A stretch of DNA of 64,000 nucleotides from Duganella qianjiadongensis (GTDB lineage: Bacteria > Pseudomonadota > Gammaproteobacteria > Burkholderiales > Burkholderiaceae_D), in NCBI RefSeq assembly GCF_009857915.1, contig NZ_WWCM01000004.1, positions 1 through 64,000 of the forward strand. Reading direction: 5' to 3'. The notes under the pieces are model-generated. The model was not told the DNA's origin. It made no database searches and was given only the letters and a program-made list of their open reading frames with translations. Every line of letters starts with the position of its first letter. Within the stretch, counting starts at the first letter, position 1. The translations under genes and the position numbers were made by a program. This document shows positions 8,355 to 18,195 of this stretch, piece by piece.

Positions 8355-9578
8355 ATGAACCTGTCCAAGCAGGAGCAACTACAGCGCGCACTGCAGGACG
8401 CCGGCAGCGCCGTGGTACGGCCGCCCCTAACGCTGGCAGCCGTCAGCATGCCGCTGAGCGCCGCCCAGATCGCCGACAGCAATCTCAACATCGTACGCAA
8501 CAAGGATACCGGCTGTATCCAGTTCATCTTCCCTGCGCACCGTGCACCACAGCTGGACAGTGCTCCTGCTGTGGCCATGGACTGGCTGGTACATGCCGCC
8601 TTACGTGTGCGCGATGAGATCACGCAGACCATGATAGAAACCATCGAGCCACATGCAAAACCCGAGCGCCTGCTGAAACTGGGGGCGGACTGGCAGACGC
8701 CGGCCAGTCCCCAGCATCTGGCAGCGGCTAAAGGCCGCCGCGTGCTGCTGCTAATCCACGGCATCTGCAGTAGTTGCGAAGGGGCGTTCAACGAACTCGA
8801 ACGTGATGGCACGCTAGCCCAGCTGATCCAGCATTATCAGGGACAGGTGTATGGCTATGACCACTGGACCATCGCCAAGACGCCGCAGCAGAATGCGCTC
8901 GATCTGCTGCAATTGCTGCCCGCCGATGGACAATGGCAGCTGGACCTGCTGTGCCACAGCCGCGGCGGCGTGGTAGTGCGCAGTCTGCTGGCCGACAGCA
9001 CGCAGGACAGCACGCTCGCTGCCATCCGCACTGCCCGCACGGGCCGGATTGCCGGCATCGGCAATGCCATCTTCGTCGCTGCAGCCAATCAGGGCACGCC
9101 GCTGGCCCAGCCGGCGGATATACAGAGTTTTCTGAATATCGCCGCCATGCTGGCCACCATCAGCGGCGCTCTGGGCTTGGATCTGGTCATCGCGCTGGCC
9201 AGGCTGGTGCTGAATCAGGGCCTGCAGCAGCCCAGCATTGCGGCACTGTCCAGCCAGTCGCCGTGGCTGGCAACATTGGCGGCCAGCCCCAGCCTGCTGG
9301 CCGCTGCCCGCGTCTACTACGCCCGCGCCGACTTTAACTACGGTGGCTCAGCGCTGGAACAGACGGGCGCGCTGATCAACCACATGCTGATTTCCGCCGA
9401 CAATGATGTCATCGTGCCCTACGACAGCGTGCTGCTGCCGGGCGACCAGCCTGCACCTGACCGCTTGCTGGAATTCGGCACGCCGCAACAACGTCAGAGC
9501 GAAGTCTGGCACACCGAGTTTTTCCGTCAGCCTGCCATGCGCCGGTTTATTTTGCAGGCAGTTCTATCGTCAGGGTAG
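8355..9578 (+). CDS. Alpha/beta-fold hydrolase (lipase-like)
   Basis: A 407-residue protein without a signal peptide. The C-terminal two thirds form an alpha/beta hydrolase: the oxyanion loop is LLLIHGICSS at about residues 131-140, the probable nucleophile is Ser202 in LLCHSRGG, the acid is Asp351 in DNDVIVP, and the base is His386 in VWHTEFF. The elbow is CHSRG rather than the usual GxSxG. The N-terminal 120 residues are variable. It resembles cytosolic lipase/esterase-like proteins of the DUF7379 type. The substrate is unknown. Its 3' end overlaps the convergent kinase gene by 32 bp. Confidence 0.75.
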   Translation: MNLSKQEQLQRALQDAGSAVVRPPLTLAAVSMPLSAAQIADSNLNIVRNKDTGCIQFIFPAHRAPQLDSAPAVAMDWLVHAALRVRDEITQTMIETIEPHAKPERLLKLGADWQTPASPQHLAAAKGRRVLLLIHGICSSCEGAFNELERDGTLAQLIQHYQGQVYGYDHWTIAKTPQQNALDLLQLLPADGQWQLDLLCHSRGGVVVRSLLADSTQDSTLAAIRTARTGRIAGIGNAIFVAAANQGTPLAQPADIQSFLNIAAMLATISGALGLDLVIALARLVLNQGLQQPSIAALSSQSPWLATLAASPSLLAAARVYYARADFNYGGSALEQTGALINHMLISADNDVIVPYDSVLLPGDQPAPDRLLEFGTPQQRQSEVWHTEFFRQPAMRRFILQAVLSSG

Positions 9579-11031
9579 TGCCGTCGATTTCCGACGTGAT
9601 CATGCTGATGCTGCCGCCATGGGCTTGCGTGATCAGGCGGGCCGAGTATGTACCCAGCCCGCTGCCGTTTTCCTTGCCCGAAGTCGCATATTTTTCGAAG
9701 AATCGCTCGCGCATCACTTCCGGCACGGCGGCCCGATTATGGATGCGTATCTGGCCATCCGGCGCCAGCGTGATACGTACGGTATCACCCGCCGTACTGG
9801 CCTCGGTCGCATTGCGTACCAGATTGTGCAGCATCGAATACAGCAGCAACTGGTTACCGGCCACGCTGCGCGGCGCCCCCAGCTCCAGCACGATATCGAT
9901 GTGGCGTCCCGCGCAGATGCCGCGGCTTTCATCGGCCACCCGCTGTAGCAGTGCCGCCAGATCGACTGGCAGCGGCTCCGGCTGATAGTCGCCCGCTTCC
10001 ATGCGCAGTAACAGAGCCGACAGCTTGAGCATGTCCAGCATATCGCTGGCAGTACGCTCTATCGCTACCAGCTGCCGATTCTGCTCTTCGTTTAACTGCC
10101 CTGCCAGCAGCATGGCGCTGCTCATGCCGATGATGGCCGCCAGCGGATTGTGCAGATCATGGCGGGTAATCCGCTCCACCTCTTCGCGCAGGCGGGCATT
10201 TTCCAGCGCCAGATCGAACTGGGCGCGCAGCGCTTCACGATCGCGCGCCGTGCGTAAGGCCGTAGCCACGCGGGCTTTCAGTATCATCGGCTCGATAGGT
10301 TTGCTGACGTAGTCGACCGCACCCAGCGCCAGTCCTTCCACGGTACGGCTGGCATCGCTCACGGCGGTGAGGAAAATCACGGGGATATGGGCGGTGGCAG
10401 GATCAGCTTTCAGGCGGCGGCAGACTTCGAAACCATCCATCTCCGGCATCATCAGATCGAGCAGCACCAGATCGGGCGCGCTCGTCGCGCATAGTTGCAG
10501 CGCCTTGTCGCCCCGCGCAGCCAGCTTGACCTGATAATCGTCGCGCAGCAGGCCGCCCACCAGCGTCAGATTGGCCGGCGTGTCGTCCACCACCAGCACG
10601 GTCTGGCGCTGGAGCGGCGCTGCGACCGGCGCCGCCTGTGCCGGCATGGCCAGTCGCTGGCCACCTAGTGCGGCATGGATGCGCTTTTCCAGCTCCTCGG
10701 GGCGAAAGGGCTTGAGCAGAAAATCGCTGACTTTGGCCTCGATGGCCGCCGACACTTTCTCGCGCTGGATTTCGGCCGTCACCAGTATGAAAGGCAGGCG
10801 CGCCAGTGCCGGCGTCCTGCGCACCTGTATGAGCAGATCCAGTCCGCTCATGCCGGGCATGGACCAGTCCGAAAGCACCAGCGAGAAACTGCGCGCAGCC
10901 AGCAGCTTCAGGGCATCTTCGCCATTGCTGGCGGTATGCACATCGGTCAGCCCCAGCAGCTTGAGCTGGTGCACCACCAGATCGCGCATCACGGCAAAAT
11001 CATCTACTACCAGTATGGTCGGCTGGCCCAA
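9547..11031 (-). CDS. Response regulator/histidine kinase with two receiver domains (REC-REC-HisKA-HATPase)
   Basis: A 494-residue soluble signalling protein. REC1 has phosphoacceptor Asp55 (LVLSDWSMPG) and REC2 has Asp192 (LVLLDLMMPEMDG). A short coiled coil leads to a HisKA-like helix with His291 in RHDLHNPLAAI, and then a HATPase domain with N box LHNLVRNATEAS and G box GSGLGTYSA. Phosphate from the membrane hybrid kinase at the head of this operon could enter through either receiver. It is last in a minus-strand run behind a PstS-like protein and a porin. The order receiver-then-kinase suggests an integrator of phosphorelay input rather than a DNA-binding output. Confidence 0.88.
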   Translation of the reverse strand: MGQPTILVVDDFAVMRDLVVHQLKLLGLTDVHTASNGEDALKLLAARSFSLVLSDWSMPGMSGLDLLIQVRRTPALARLPFILVTAEIQREKVSAAIEAKVSDFLLKPFRPEELEKRIHAALGGQRLAMPAQAAPVAAPLQRQTVLVVDDTPANLTLVGGLLRDDYQVKLAARGDKALQLCATSAPDLVLLDLMMPEMDGFEVCRRLKADPATAHIPVIFLTAVSDASRTVEGLALGAVDYVSKPIEPMILKARVATALRTARDREALRAQFDLALENARLREEVERITRHDLHNPLAAIIGMSSAMLLAGQLNEEQNRQLVAIERTASDMLDMLKLSALLLRMEAGDYQPEPLPVDLAALLQRVADESRGICAGRHIDIVLELGAPRSVAGNQLLLYSMLHNLVRNATEASTAGDTVRITLAPDGQIRIHNRAAVPEVMRERFFEKYATSGKENGSGLGTYSARLITQAHGGSISMITSEIDGTTLTIELPAK

Positions 11032-11068
11032 GGGCGCCTCCTTGTTCGGTCAATGTTACGGGCCGCGC

Positions 11069-11500
11069 TTATTTGCGCAGCAAAATATTCAAACCGGGCT
11101 TCAGATCACTGTCTTCCACATAACCGATGGCGCCGGGAGTGGACTGCACGAAGTTCACCACTTCGGCCCCGCTGGCCAGCTCGCGTGGCGGCGTGCCTTT
11201 GCCGATATAGCGCCGTACAGTCCAGTAGGCCGTGTATTTTTCCTCGTCCTGATTCAGATAGGTCTGCAGGAAGTGGGCGCGCACCGTATTCCCGCTGCGC
11301 AGATTGACGGCGGCTACCGTCACGCCGGCCACTTCCACCACCTTGCCGCTGTAGATTTTCTGCACCTGCGCATCATCGAGCCGGGGCAGATTACCGTTAC
11401 CGATCACCACCACGCCGGCAGACGCCAGTGGCAAGGCAAACGCCAGAACCAGCGCGGCTGGCAGACGCCAGCGGGGACTATATTGCTTATGCTTGGCCAT
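11069..11500 (-). CDS. PstS-like phosphate-binding-fold periplasmic protein
   Basis: A 143-residue exported protein: signal peptide with hydrophobic LPAALVLAFALPLASAG, then VVVIGNGNLPRLDDAQVQKIYSG, the motif of short phosphate ABC transporter substrate-binding-like proteins, and a STPGAIGYVEDSDL segment near the end. It is about half the length of a PstS, so it probably holds one lobe or a reduced ligand-binding fold. It follows the porin stop by 1 bp and precedes a kinase. No ABC permease or ATPase is adjacent, so a sensory or accessory role for the neighbouring kinases is more likely than transport. Confidence 0.8.
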   Translation of the reverse strand: MAKHKQYSPRWRLPAALVLAFALPLASAGVVVIGNGNLPRLDDAQVQKIYSGKVVEVAGVTVAAVNLRSGNTVRAHFLQTYLNQDEEKYTAYWTVRRYIGKGTPPRELASGAEVVNFVQSTPGAIGYVEDSDLKPGLNILLRK

Positions 11501-11501
11501 C

Positions 11502-12704
11502 TCAGTACACCACGCTGTAGGAGGCCGACAGCACGTTCAGGCCCTGATGCTGGACTACGGCAGCACCCATACTGTGGTCTATCAGGCTGCTGCTGGTGCC
11601 GACATGCACATGCATCCACTCCAGCTTCAATTTACCGTTCGCACCCAGACTGTAGGACGTGCCCAGCGCCAGCGACTTCTGATCGTCGATGCCACCGCGC
11701 CCACCTTCCGCTACCCGCGCAGCCTTTTCCGACAGCAGACGCGCCGCCGTCACATAGGGCGTCCATTTGCCCGCCGGGCGCAGCAGCGTCAGATAAGCTC
11801 CTTGCGAATTCTTCGGCGTCACCGCATTGGCGGCATGGCGCCAGGCATATTCGCTCACTATCCGCAGGCCGCTGTCGAAATGCAGGTCGGCGCCCAGCAG
11901 CGCCACCCGCGTATCGATACCATCGCCGCTGCTGTCGACCGGCACACCGGGCGCGATATCGCTACCGCTAGGCTGCACTCCGCCCGGAGCGCCACCCTGT
12001 CCCATGCCATCGACACGGATGCGCGATCGTTGCCAGCCCATCCGCCACACGTCATCGTCGTGGCGATAGGCCAGCACCACGCCGCCGGAACGGGTATGCA
12101 GCTCGCCCGGCGAACTGCCGCCCTGCTGGGCACGCGCCGTGAGACTGGTGCGCCCCGCATAGGCTTCCAGTCCCAGTTCGCCTTGCGCCAACGACCAGTT
12201 GCGGCTGAATGCCAGCCCCGTGTAATCATTGGTCGGCGCGGTGGAATACACCTCGGTCGGCAGATGCATCACATCGTACGAAGCACCCACCTGCATGTTT
12301 TCCGAGAACAGATACATAGGCATGCGCAATTTACCGGCACGCAGCAGGGTGTCGTTACCCAGCCGGTAGGACAGGAAAGCCCATTGCAGACGGGCGTCCC
12401 AGCGCTGGTCATTGCTGACCGACGGGGCCACCGTGGCTTGCACCGTGGCACTCCAGCGCGGCGCCAGTTCCGCCACCAGTTGCGCGCCCACCAGACTGTC
12501 ACGCATGAAGGTGCCGCTACGGTCGACATAGCGCTCGTAAGTGTAGCTGCGGTCGGAAATGGCATAGCCGGCGGTTGCAAAACCGGACCAGCTAAGCTCT
12601 GCCGCATGCACGGCTGGCAGACTGCCCATTCCCGGCGCCAGTGCCACTGCCAGCGCCAGCAAAGCCGGACGGCGCATTGTTAAGGGTTGATATGATTTCA
12701 TCAT
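11502..12704 (-). CDS. Outer-membrane porin-like beta-barrel protein
   Basis: A 400-residue protein. After a signal peptide ending VHA it reads AELSWSGFATAGYAISDR, followed by alternating amphipathic strands rich in aromatic residues and Gly (WRMGWQRSRIRVDG, LKLEWMHVHVG) and a C-terminal ASYSVVY strand with terminal aromatic. That matches a porin-type outer-membrane barrel. The middle holds a long low-complexity loop (GQGGAPGGVQPSGSDI). It starts 8 bp after the hybrid kinase stop and ends 1 bp before the PstS-like gene, so all are co-transcribed. The substrate is unknown; an anion or phosphate channel is a guess from the neighbour. Confidence 0.8.
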   Translation of the reverse strand: MMKSYQPLTMRRPALLALAVALAPGMGSLPAVHAAELSWSGFATAGYAISDRSYTYERYVDRSGTFMRDSLVGAQLVAELAPRWSATVQATVAPSVSNDQRWDARLQWAFLSYRLGNDTLLRAGKLRMPMYLFSENMQVGASYDVMHLPTEVYSTAPTNDYTGLAFSRNWSLAQGELGLEAYAGRTSLTARAQQGGSSPGELHTRSGGVVLAYRHDDDVWRMGWQRSRIRVDGMGQGGAPGGVQPSGSDIAPGVPVDSSGDGIDTRVALLGADLHFDSGLRIVSEYAWRHAANAVTPKNSQGAYLTLLRPAGKWTPYVTAARLLSEKAARVAEGGRGGIDDQKSLALGTSYSLGANGKLKLEWMHVHVGTSSSLIDHSMGAAVVQHQGLNVLSASYSVVY

Positions 12705-12712
12705 GGACGGTT

Positions 12713-15700
12713 TCAGGTAATGGTTTCCGGCAGCAGCGAAAGCGCCGTATCAAAGTCGATGTTGTCGAGCGCGTGGCTGATCTGCTGTACGATCTCCACG
12801 GGCAAGGCCGCAGCAAACGCTGCGCGGTGTTCTTCCCACAGAGTGATGCAGTCGCCATCGCAATCGGCTAGCAGTGCGCGCAGCTGCGGCAGACAGTCCG
12901 GCAGTGCTGCCCCAGCTGCGCCCGGAGCGCCGCCAATTGCCTGCGGTGTTTGCGGCAGTTGCCCGAGCAAGGTCTGCAAAGGTGCGACTAGCTCCCCCAG
13001 CCCGGCTTGCGCAGCAGCGCCATCCTGCGCATGACAGGCATTTTCCAGCGCTGTCGCCAGTTCCGCCACGGCCGACGCACCTATCGTGCCGCTCAGGCCG
13101 CGCAGAGTGTGCGCCAGCCGCTCCGCCGCCGGCCACTGCTGATGGCCGAGCAGGGTCTCCATAGTGGCCGGGAGCTCGGCAAACTCCTGCGCGTAACGTT
13201 CCAGCATGCCCCGATACAGCGATACCCTGCCGCCGCAGCGGCGCAAGCCGGATACGGTATCAAGTCCCGCGATGAACGGCAGCCCCGCCAGATTCGATGC
13301 GCTACCGCTGGCACCATGTGTATTGCCCGATGCAGTCTCCGCGCCGGTGGCAGCGTCCGCACCGGCAGGCTGCAATACGCGATCTGCCGCGGATTCGTCG
13401 GCCGGGGTATAGTGGCGCGCCAGTTCTGCATACAGTTCGTCAGGTTCGATCGGCTTGCCGATGTGGCCATTCATGCCCAGCGCCATACACTGCTCGCGCT
13501 CCTCGATCAGCGCATGGGCGGTCATGGCAATCAGCGGCAGTCCATCATATTCAGAACGGGCACGCAGACGGCGCGTGGCTTCGTAACCATCCATCACCGG
13601 CATCTGCAAGTCCATCAGCACCACATGGTAATGTTCGGGCGTTACGGCTGCCAGTTGGTCTAGCGCAGCCTGTCCATGTTCGGCTACAGTGACCTGCACG
13701 CCCCGGCTTTCCATCAGCTCGCAAGCGAGTTGCTGGTTGAGGGGATTGTCTTCCACCAGCAGCACGCGCATACCTTCCAGTCCGGCGCTGTGCAGGCGCT
13801 TTGCCTGATGGGCCGCCGCGCCCGCCTGCCCTGTCACACTGGCCAGCAGATCACGCAGCGCCGAAGGCAGTACCGGTTTGGCGAGGAAGTGCCGCGCACC
13901 TAGCCGCCCTGCACTGATATGCAGATGCTCGGCATCGTAGGCCGAGACGATGGCGGTGACCGGTGTCTTTCCGCCCAGCGCCGACAGCACGGCATCGCCA
14001 CCGGCGGGCGGCATCACCCAGTCCAGCAGCAGCAAGTCGTAGGGCTGGCCTTGCTCGTGTGCCGCCTGCACCTGCGCGATGGCAGCCGATGCACTGTCTG
14101 CGGTGACGATGCATCCCGCGTCGCTCTCGGCCACACCAAGCGCCGTCAGCAGATGCTGCAGCACCGTACGCGCTTCCGGCTGGTCGTCCACCACCAGCAC
14201 ACGCAATGCGCCCAGATTTGGCGTCACAGGCGCCGCAGAAGTGGCAGGCGGCAAGCCAAACCGGGCGCTGAACACAAAGCTGGAACCCCGTTCCGGCTGG
14301 CTTTCCACTGCGATTGCGCCGCCCATCAGCTCCACCAGCCGCTTGGATATGGTCAATCCCAGTCCCGTGCCACCGAAGCGGCGCGTGGTCGAACCATCGG
14401 CCTGAGTAAATTCCTGAAACAGATTAGCCACCTGTTCCGGCGTCATGCCTATGCCAGTGTCGCGAATGGCAAAGCGCAGCGTCATCGCTGCATCGCTTTG
14501 CTGCTCCACCTCCACCGACAGGCGCACAAAGCCGCGCTGGGTGAACTTGACGGCATTCGACAGCAGATTGGTCAGCACCTGCCCTAGCCGCAAGGCGTCG
14601 CCGCGCAGCATGCCCTGCTCGCCCAGCAGCTTGGGATCGGCTACATCGAGCAGCAGTTCCAGCCCCTTGTCGCGCGCCGCCATGCTGAGCAGCGACATGC
14701 TATTGGCCAGCACATCTTCCAGCCGGAATGGCGCCTCCTCCAGCCGCAGCTTGCCCGCTTCGACTTTGGAAAAATCCAGAATGTCATTGATGATACCCAG
14801 CAGCGACCTGGCCGCCTGATGCACCTTGCTTACATAGTCGCGCTGGCGCGGATTCAGTGCCGTTTCCAGCGCCAGATGGCTCATGCCGATAATGGCATTC
14901 ATGGGCGTGCGGATCTCGTGGCTCATATTCGCCAGAAACATGGACTTGGCCTGCGTGGCCGATTCCGCCTGTGCCCGCGCTGCTTCCAGCTCGCGCTGTA
15001 CCGCAGCGCGCGCAGCAATATCGCCCTCGATGGCCTGCGCCATGCCATCGAGCGTGCTCCCCAGTTCCTGCACTTCTTCCACCGCCTGCGGCCCGCTGCG
15101 CGCTGCCTCGGCGCCGGCGTAGCGGGTGCTGTAGTCACCACCGCGCAGCTGGCGCGCCGCCCTGCCCAGCCGGGTAATCGGCGCCAGCACCTTGAGCCGC
15201 ACCACCTGAAATGCCGACAGCACCAGCAGCACCGTCAGCGCCATCGACCCCAGCGAAATGGCGATGCGCTGTTCCAGCCGCTGGGCCGCCATATCCATTT
15301 CCGCACTGGTGCGACTATCGGTAATGGCACTGAGCGCATTCACCGCACGCGACAGATCGGCTTTCAGTTCGCTGTACTGTTTGCTGTAGACCAGCTGGCT
15401 GGCATAGTCGCGCCGCGGCTCGCCATCATCGACAAAATCACCCTGCACCGGATCGTACAGACCCTGCGTGGCGGCAAACGCGATCTGCTCGATCTTGTTC
15501 ATGGCGGCTGTGGCAGCGATCACCTGATTAAGCGCCTGAAACTCGGCCGGACCGAAGCCGGCTTTTTTCATCCGCTCGGCCAGCGAAACCTTGACACCTT
15601 GTTCCGGCAGATGGTGCGCTATCCGTCCCGCAATGGCATCGTCCCAATAGGTCATGGGATTGTAGTGGGCAGGTGCCGGCTTGCTACCCTCGCGGATGGA

Positions 15701-15946
15701 GAGTATGTCGTAGTAGTAAAACAGATAACGGGTTTCGCCCGTCAGCGTGTAGGCCCGCACCAGCTGGGCCAGTTGTTCGGTTTCTTGATGTAGGCCATGG
15801 GTCAGCGCCAGCGCGTCCTGCCGGTACTGTTGCGAAGAAAGCATGTCATTATGGGCCTGACGGATCTGCATGATCAGCCAGCCGTTGGCTGCCAGCGACA
15901 GCAGCACGAGAAAGGAAAACCATGCAGAAATTCTGCGTAATTTCAT
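12713..15946 (-). CDS. Membrane hybrid sensor histidine kinase (HAMP-HisKA-HATPase-REC-REC-Hpt)
   Basis: From the ATG at 15946 (a GTG 39 bp upstream is possible) the 1077-residue protein has a TM helix at about 8-27, a periplasmic helical sensor of about 200 residues, TM2 at about 228-249, HAMP, and HisKA with His343 in [11 protein letters not shown]. Then come HATPase (N box [10 protein letters not shown] box [10 protein letters not shown]), REC1 Asp642 ([10 protein letters not shown]), REC2 Asp779 ([12 protein letters not shown]) and a C-terminal Hpt with His946 ([10 protein letters not shown]). It is a full internal phosphorelay. It heads an operon with a porin, a PstS-like protein and a REC-REC kinase, so its ligand is probably periplasmic and its output passes to the downstream kinase. 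No DNA-binding regulator is adjacent. Confidence 0.92.
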   Translation of the reverse strand: MKLRRISAWFSFLVLLSLAANGWLIMQIRQAHNDMLSSQQYRQDALALTHGLHQETEQLAQLVRAYTLTGETRYLFYYYDILSIREGSKPAPAHYNPMTYWDDAIAGRIAHHLPEQGVKVSLAERMKKAGFGPAEFQALNQVIAATAAMNKIEQIAFAATQGLYDPVQGDFVDDGEPRRDYASQLVYSKQYSELKADLSRAVNALSAITDSRTSAEMDMAAQRLEQRIAISLGSMALTVLLVLSAFQVVRLKVLAPITRLGRAARQLRGGDYSTRYAGAEAARSGPQAVEEVQELGSTLDGMAQAIEGDIAARAAVQRELEAARAQAESATQAKSMFLANMSHEIRTPMNAIIGMSHLALETALNPRQRDYVSKVHQAARSLLGIINDILDFSKVEAGKLRLEEAPFRLEDVLANSMSLLSMAARDKGLELLLDVADPKLLGEQGMLRGDALRLGQVLTNLLSNAVKFTQRGFVRLSVEVEQQSDAAMTLRFAIRDTGIGMTPEQVANLFQEFTQADGSTTRRFGGTGLGLTISKRLVELMGGAIAVESQPERGSSFVFSARFGLPPATSAAPVTPNLGALRVLVVDDQPEARTVLQHLLTALGVAESDAGCIVTADSASAAIAQVQAAHEQGQPYDLLLLDWVMPPAGGDAVLSALGGKTPVTAIVSAYDAEHLHISAGRLGARHFLAKPVLPSALRDLLASVTGQAGAAAHQAKRLHSAGLEGMRVLLVEDNPLNQQLACELMESRGVQVTVAEHGQAALDQLAAVTPEHYHVVLMDLQMPVMDGYEATRRLRARSEYDGLPLIAMTAHALIEEREQCMALGMNGHIGKPIEPDELYAELARHYTPADESAADRVLQPAGADAATGAETASGNTHGASGSASNLAGLPFIAGLDTVSGLRRCGGRVSLYRGMLERYAQEFAELPATMETLLGHQQWPAAERLAHTLRGLSGTIGASAVAELATALENACHAQDGAAAQAGLGELVAPLQTLLGQLPQTPQAIGGAPGAAGAALPDCLPQLRALLADCDGDCITLWEEHRAAFAAALPVEIVQQISHALDNIDFDTALSLLPETIT

Positions 15947-16062
15947 AGGCAGATCAACATTCTTGGGCGGATCAGGCGATAGCACAAGAATAGAACAGAT
16001 TGCCTAGAAAACGAACAAAAAGTCACCGCCGCATGTGGATTTACGGCAATAGTGTTGGTTTG

Positions 16063-16347
16063 TCAGACGCTGGCTTTGCGCCGGCGGCGCGCCTGTTTGG
16101 GATCGGCGATCAGGGGGCGATACAGTTCCACCCTATCATGCTCGCGCAGCACCGTGTCCAGCGTCTTCTTTTTGGCATACACACCAACCTGCAAAGCTTG
16201 CAGGTCCAGCTGCGGCAGGCGCCGGGCCAGCTCGCTCAGGGCAATCGCCTGGGCAATGGTACTACCGGCAGGCACCTGTAAAGCCTGCAGAAATTGCAAC
16301 TCGTCGCTGGCGTAGCAGACTTCGATATTCAGCGCATCACTGGCCAT
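16063..16347 (-). CDS. rnfH: RnfH family protein (UPF0125)
   Basis: A 94-residue ubiquitin-like beta-grasp protein with the family core LNIEVCYAS, DLQALQVGVYAKKKTLDTVL and HDRVELYRPLIADPKQARRRR. It overlaps the end of ratA by 11 bp, as in many proteobacteria where ratA-rnfH lie opposite smpB. The molecular function is unresolved; the name comes from linkage to rnf genes elsewhere. No rnf genes are nearby. Confidence 0.9.
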   Translation of the reverse strand: MASDALNIEVCYASDELQFLQALQVPAGSTIAQAIALSELARRLPQLDLQALQVGVYAKKKTLDTVLREHDRVELYRPLIADPKQARRRRKASV

Positions 16348-16771
16348 ACACGGCCTCCGCCCGTTTGCAGAAAGAATCCACCATGCTGTTGGCGATCATG
16401 CCGAACACGGGACCCACCAGCTGGGCCAGCAGCGCACTGGAAAACTCGTAGTGCAGATCGAGCTCGATTTTGCAGGCATCCTCGCGCAAGGCCTTGAAAC
16501 TCCACACACCGTCCAGACATTTGAAAGGGCCATCGACCAGTTTCATGCGGATTTCCGCCGGCTCGATATTGGTATTCGAGGTAGTAAAGCTCTGGCGCAC
16601 GCCGCGATAATTGATGCCGACGCTAGCCACCACCTGATGATCGTGTTTTTCCTTGATCTCGACCGCCCCGCACCATGGCAGAAATTTGGGGTAATCCTCA
16701 ATGGCAGCGACCAGATCGAACATCTGCCGGGCGCTGTAACCGAGTAAAACTGACTTGTGCACTACTGCCAT
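16337..16771 (-). CDS. ratA: RatA-type SRPBCC protein (ribosome association toxin / CoQ10-binding family)
   Basis: A 144-residue START-like (SRPBCC) protein with typical VLLGYSARQMFDLVAAIEDY, FLPWCGAVEI and the C-terminal MIANSMVDSFCKRAEAVYG. E. coli RatA was reported to bind 50S subunits, while Coq10 homologues bind ubiquinone, so the role as a toxin is not settled. It is divergent from smpB with 75 bp between the starts and overlaps rnfH, which preserves the usual gene neighbourhood. Confidence 0.9.
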   Translation of the reverse strand: MAVVHKSVLLGYSARQMFDLVAAIEDYPKFLPWCGAVEIKEKHDHQVVASVGINYRGVRQSFTTSNTNIEPAEIRMKLVDGPFKCLDGVWSFKALREDACKIELDLHYEFSSALLAQLVGPVFGMIANSMVDSFCKRAEAVYGQ

Positions 16772-16846
16772 ACGCTAACCATTTGCTATGATGTTGAATT
16801 ATTCGCGAAAAAATCCGCGTAGCAGTAGTTTAACCGATACCATCCC

Positions 16847-17296
16847 ATGACCATAGCTGATAACAAAAAAGCCTTTTTTGACTACTTCATCGAAGACCGC
16901 TATGAAGCGGGCATCGTGCTGGAAGGCTGGGAAGTCAAGGCCATCCGCGACGGCCGCGTGCAGATCAAGGAAGCCTATGTCACCATCAAGGGCGACGAGC
17001 TATTCCTGTTCGGCGCCCACATCAGCGCCCTGCCCACCGCCTCCACCCACATCCATCCGGAAGCCGTACGCACCCGCAAGCTGCTGCTGCACCGGCAGGA
17101 AATGGATAAGCTGATCGGCAAAGTGGTACGCGCCGGTTACACGCTGGTGCCGCTCAATCTGCACTACAAGGGCGGCCGGGTGAAGTGCGAAATCGGTCTG
17201 GCCAAAGGCAAGAAAATGCACGACAAGCGCGCCAGCGAGAAAGACCGCGACAACAAGCGCGAAGTGGCGGCCGCCATGAAAACCCACCGCCGTTAA
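16847..17296 (+). CDS. smpB: SsrA-binding protein SmpB
   Basis: The 149-residue partner of tmRNA that rescues stalled ribosomes. It shows the oligonucleotide-binding barrel ([39 protein letters not shown]) and the Lys/Arg-rich C-terminal tail [19 protein letters not shown] that enters the mRNA channel. It is divergently transcribed from ratA. The ssrA gene itself is not in the window. Confidence 0.98.
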   Translation: MTIADNKKAFFDYFIEDRYEAGIVLEGWEVKAIRDGRVQIKEAYVTIKGDELFLFGAHISALPTASTHIHPEAVRTRKLLLHRQEMDKLIGKVVRAGYTLVPLNLHYKGGRVKCEIGLAKGKKMHDKRASEKDRDNKREVAAAMKTHRR

Positions 17297-17337
17297 GCCT
17301 GACGCCCGGTTCCCCTCTTATTTCTACACCGCGCCGG

Positions 17338-18189
17338 CTACAGCAGGCGCGGCAGCACATCGGCCGCCGAGGCGGCCAGTTTCAGGCTGATCAGATCATC
17401 GGCGCGGGTCTTGCCCAGATTGATGGCCGCAATCGGCTTGCCGGCCGCAGCCGCCAGCTTGCAGAAGCGGAAGCCGGAAAACACCATCAGCGACGAACCC
17501 ACCACCAGCAACGCATCGGCCTGCTCGGCCAACGCCAGCGCCGCCGCCGTGCGCTCGGGCGGGATATTATCGCCAAAGAAAATCACATCGGGCTGCAGCG
17601 TCCCGCCGCAATGACGGCACAGCGGCATGTGGAAGCGCTGCATGGCGGCCAGCTCCACCTCGGCATCCCCATCAGGGCGCACCTCCGGCACCACACTATC
17701 CGCATCGGCGCTGGTCGCATTGGCGGCCAGTTCCGGATTATGGGCCAGCAGCCATTGCTGGATTTCGGCACGGGGATGGATGGCGCGGCACTGCAGGCAT
17801 AGCACGCCGTGGATGTTGCCATGTAATTCGATCAGCTGGCGCGTACCGGCGCGCTGGTGCAGGCCATCCACGTTCTGGGTAATGATGGCGCCTATCCTAC
17901 CCGCGGCTTCCAGCCTGGCCAGAGCATAGTGGGCGGCATTCGGCGTCGCCTGTGCCAATGTGGGCCAGCCCACCATGCTGCGCGACCAGTAGCGCCGCTG
18001 CACGGCTTCGTCTTTACGGAAGTCCGGCCCCTGTATCGGCGCACGGCCACGCCGCACGCCATCCTGATCGCGGTAATCGGGAATGCCGGACGCCGTGCTC
18101 AGGCCTGCCCCCGTCAGCACCAGCACATTGCGGTGCCGGTCAAGAAAATCTGCCAGCTGCGCCAGCTGGTCTACATCGACTGCCTGCAT
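17338..18189 (-). CDS. Sir2-family NAD+-dependent protein deacylase (class II-like)
   Basis: A 283-residue sirtuin. The NAD-binding motif is GAGLSTASGIPDYRDQDG, of the class II (SIRT4-like) spelling; the catalytic His is in QNVDGLHQRAG; four zinc Cys lie in two CxxC pairs (CLQC and CRHC) separated by about 60 residues, longer than in class III enzymes; and VIFFGDNIPPE follows. It removes acyl groups from lysines or acts as lipoamidase or ADP-ribosyltransferase in relatives. It lies between smpB (convergent) and a DUF4259 gene 6 bp upstream on the same strand. The physiological target cannot be read from the sequence. Confidence 0.92.
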   Translation of the reverse strand: MQAVDVDQLAQLADFLDRHRNVLVLTGAGLSTASGIPDYRDQDGVRRGRAPIQGPDFRKDEAVQRRYWSRSMVGWPTLAQATPNAAHYALARLEAAGRIGAIITQNVDGLHQRAGTRQLIELHGNIHGVLCLQCRAIHPRAEIQQWLLAHNPELAANATSADADSVVPEVRPDGDAEVELAAMQRFHMPLCRHCGGTLQPDVIFFGDNIPPERTAAALALAEQADALLVVGSSLMVFSGFRFCKLAAAAGKPIAAINLGKTRADDLISLKLAASAADVLPRLL

Positions 18190-18195
18190 ACTGAT

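Noticed and set aside
16337..16771. ratA-rnfH treated as a toxin-antitoxin pair
   Set aside because: This is a conserved chromosomal neighbourhood next to smpB, and RnfH is not shown to neutralise RatA. I describe the proteins by family only.
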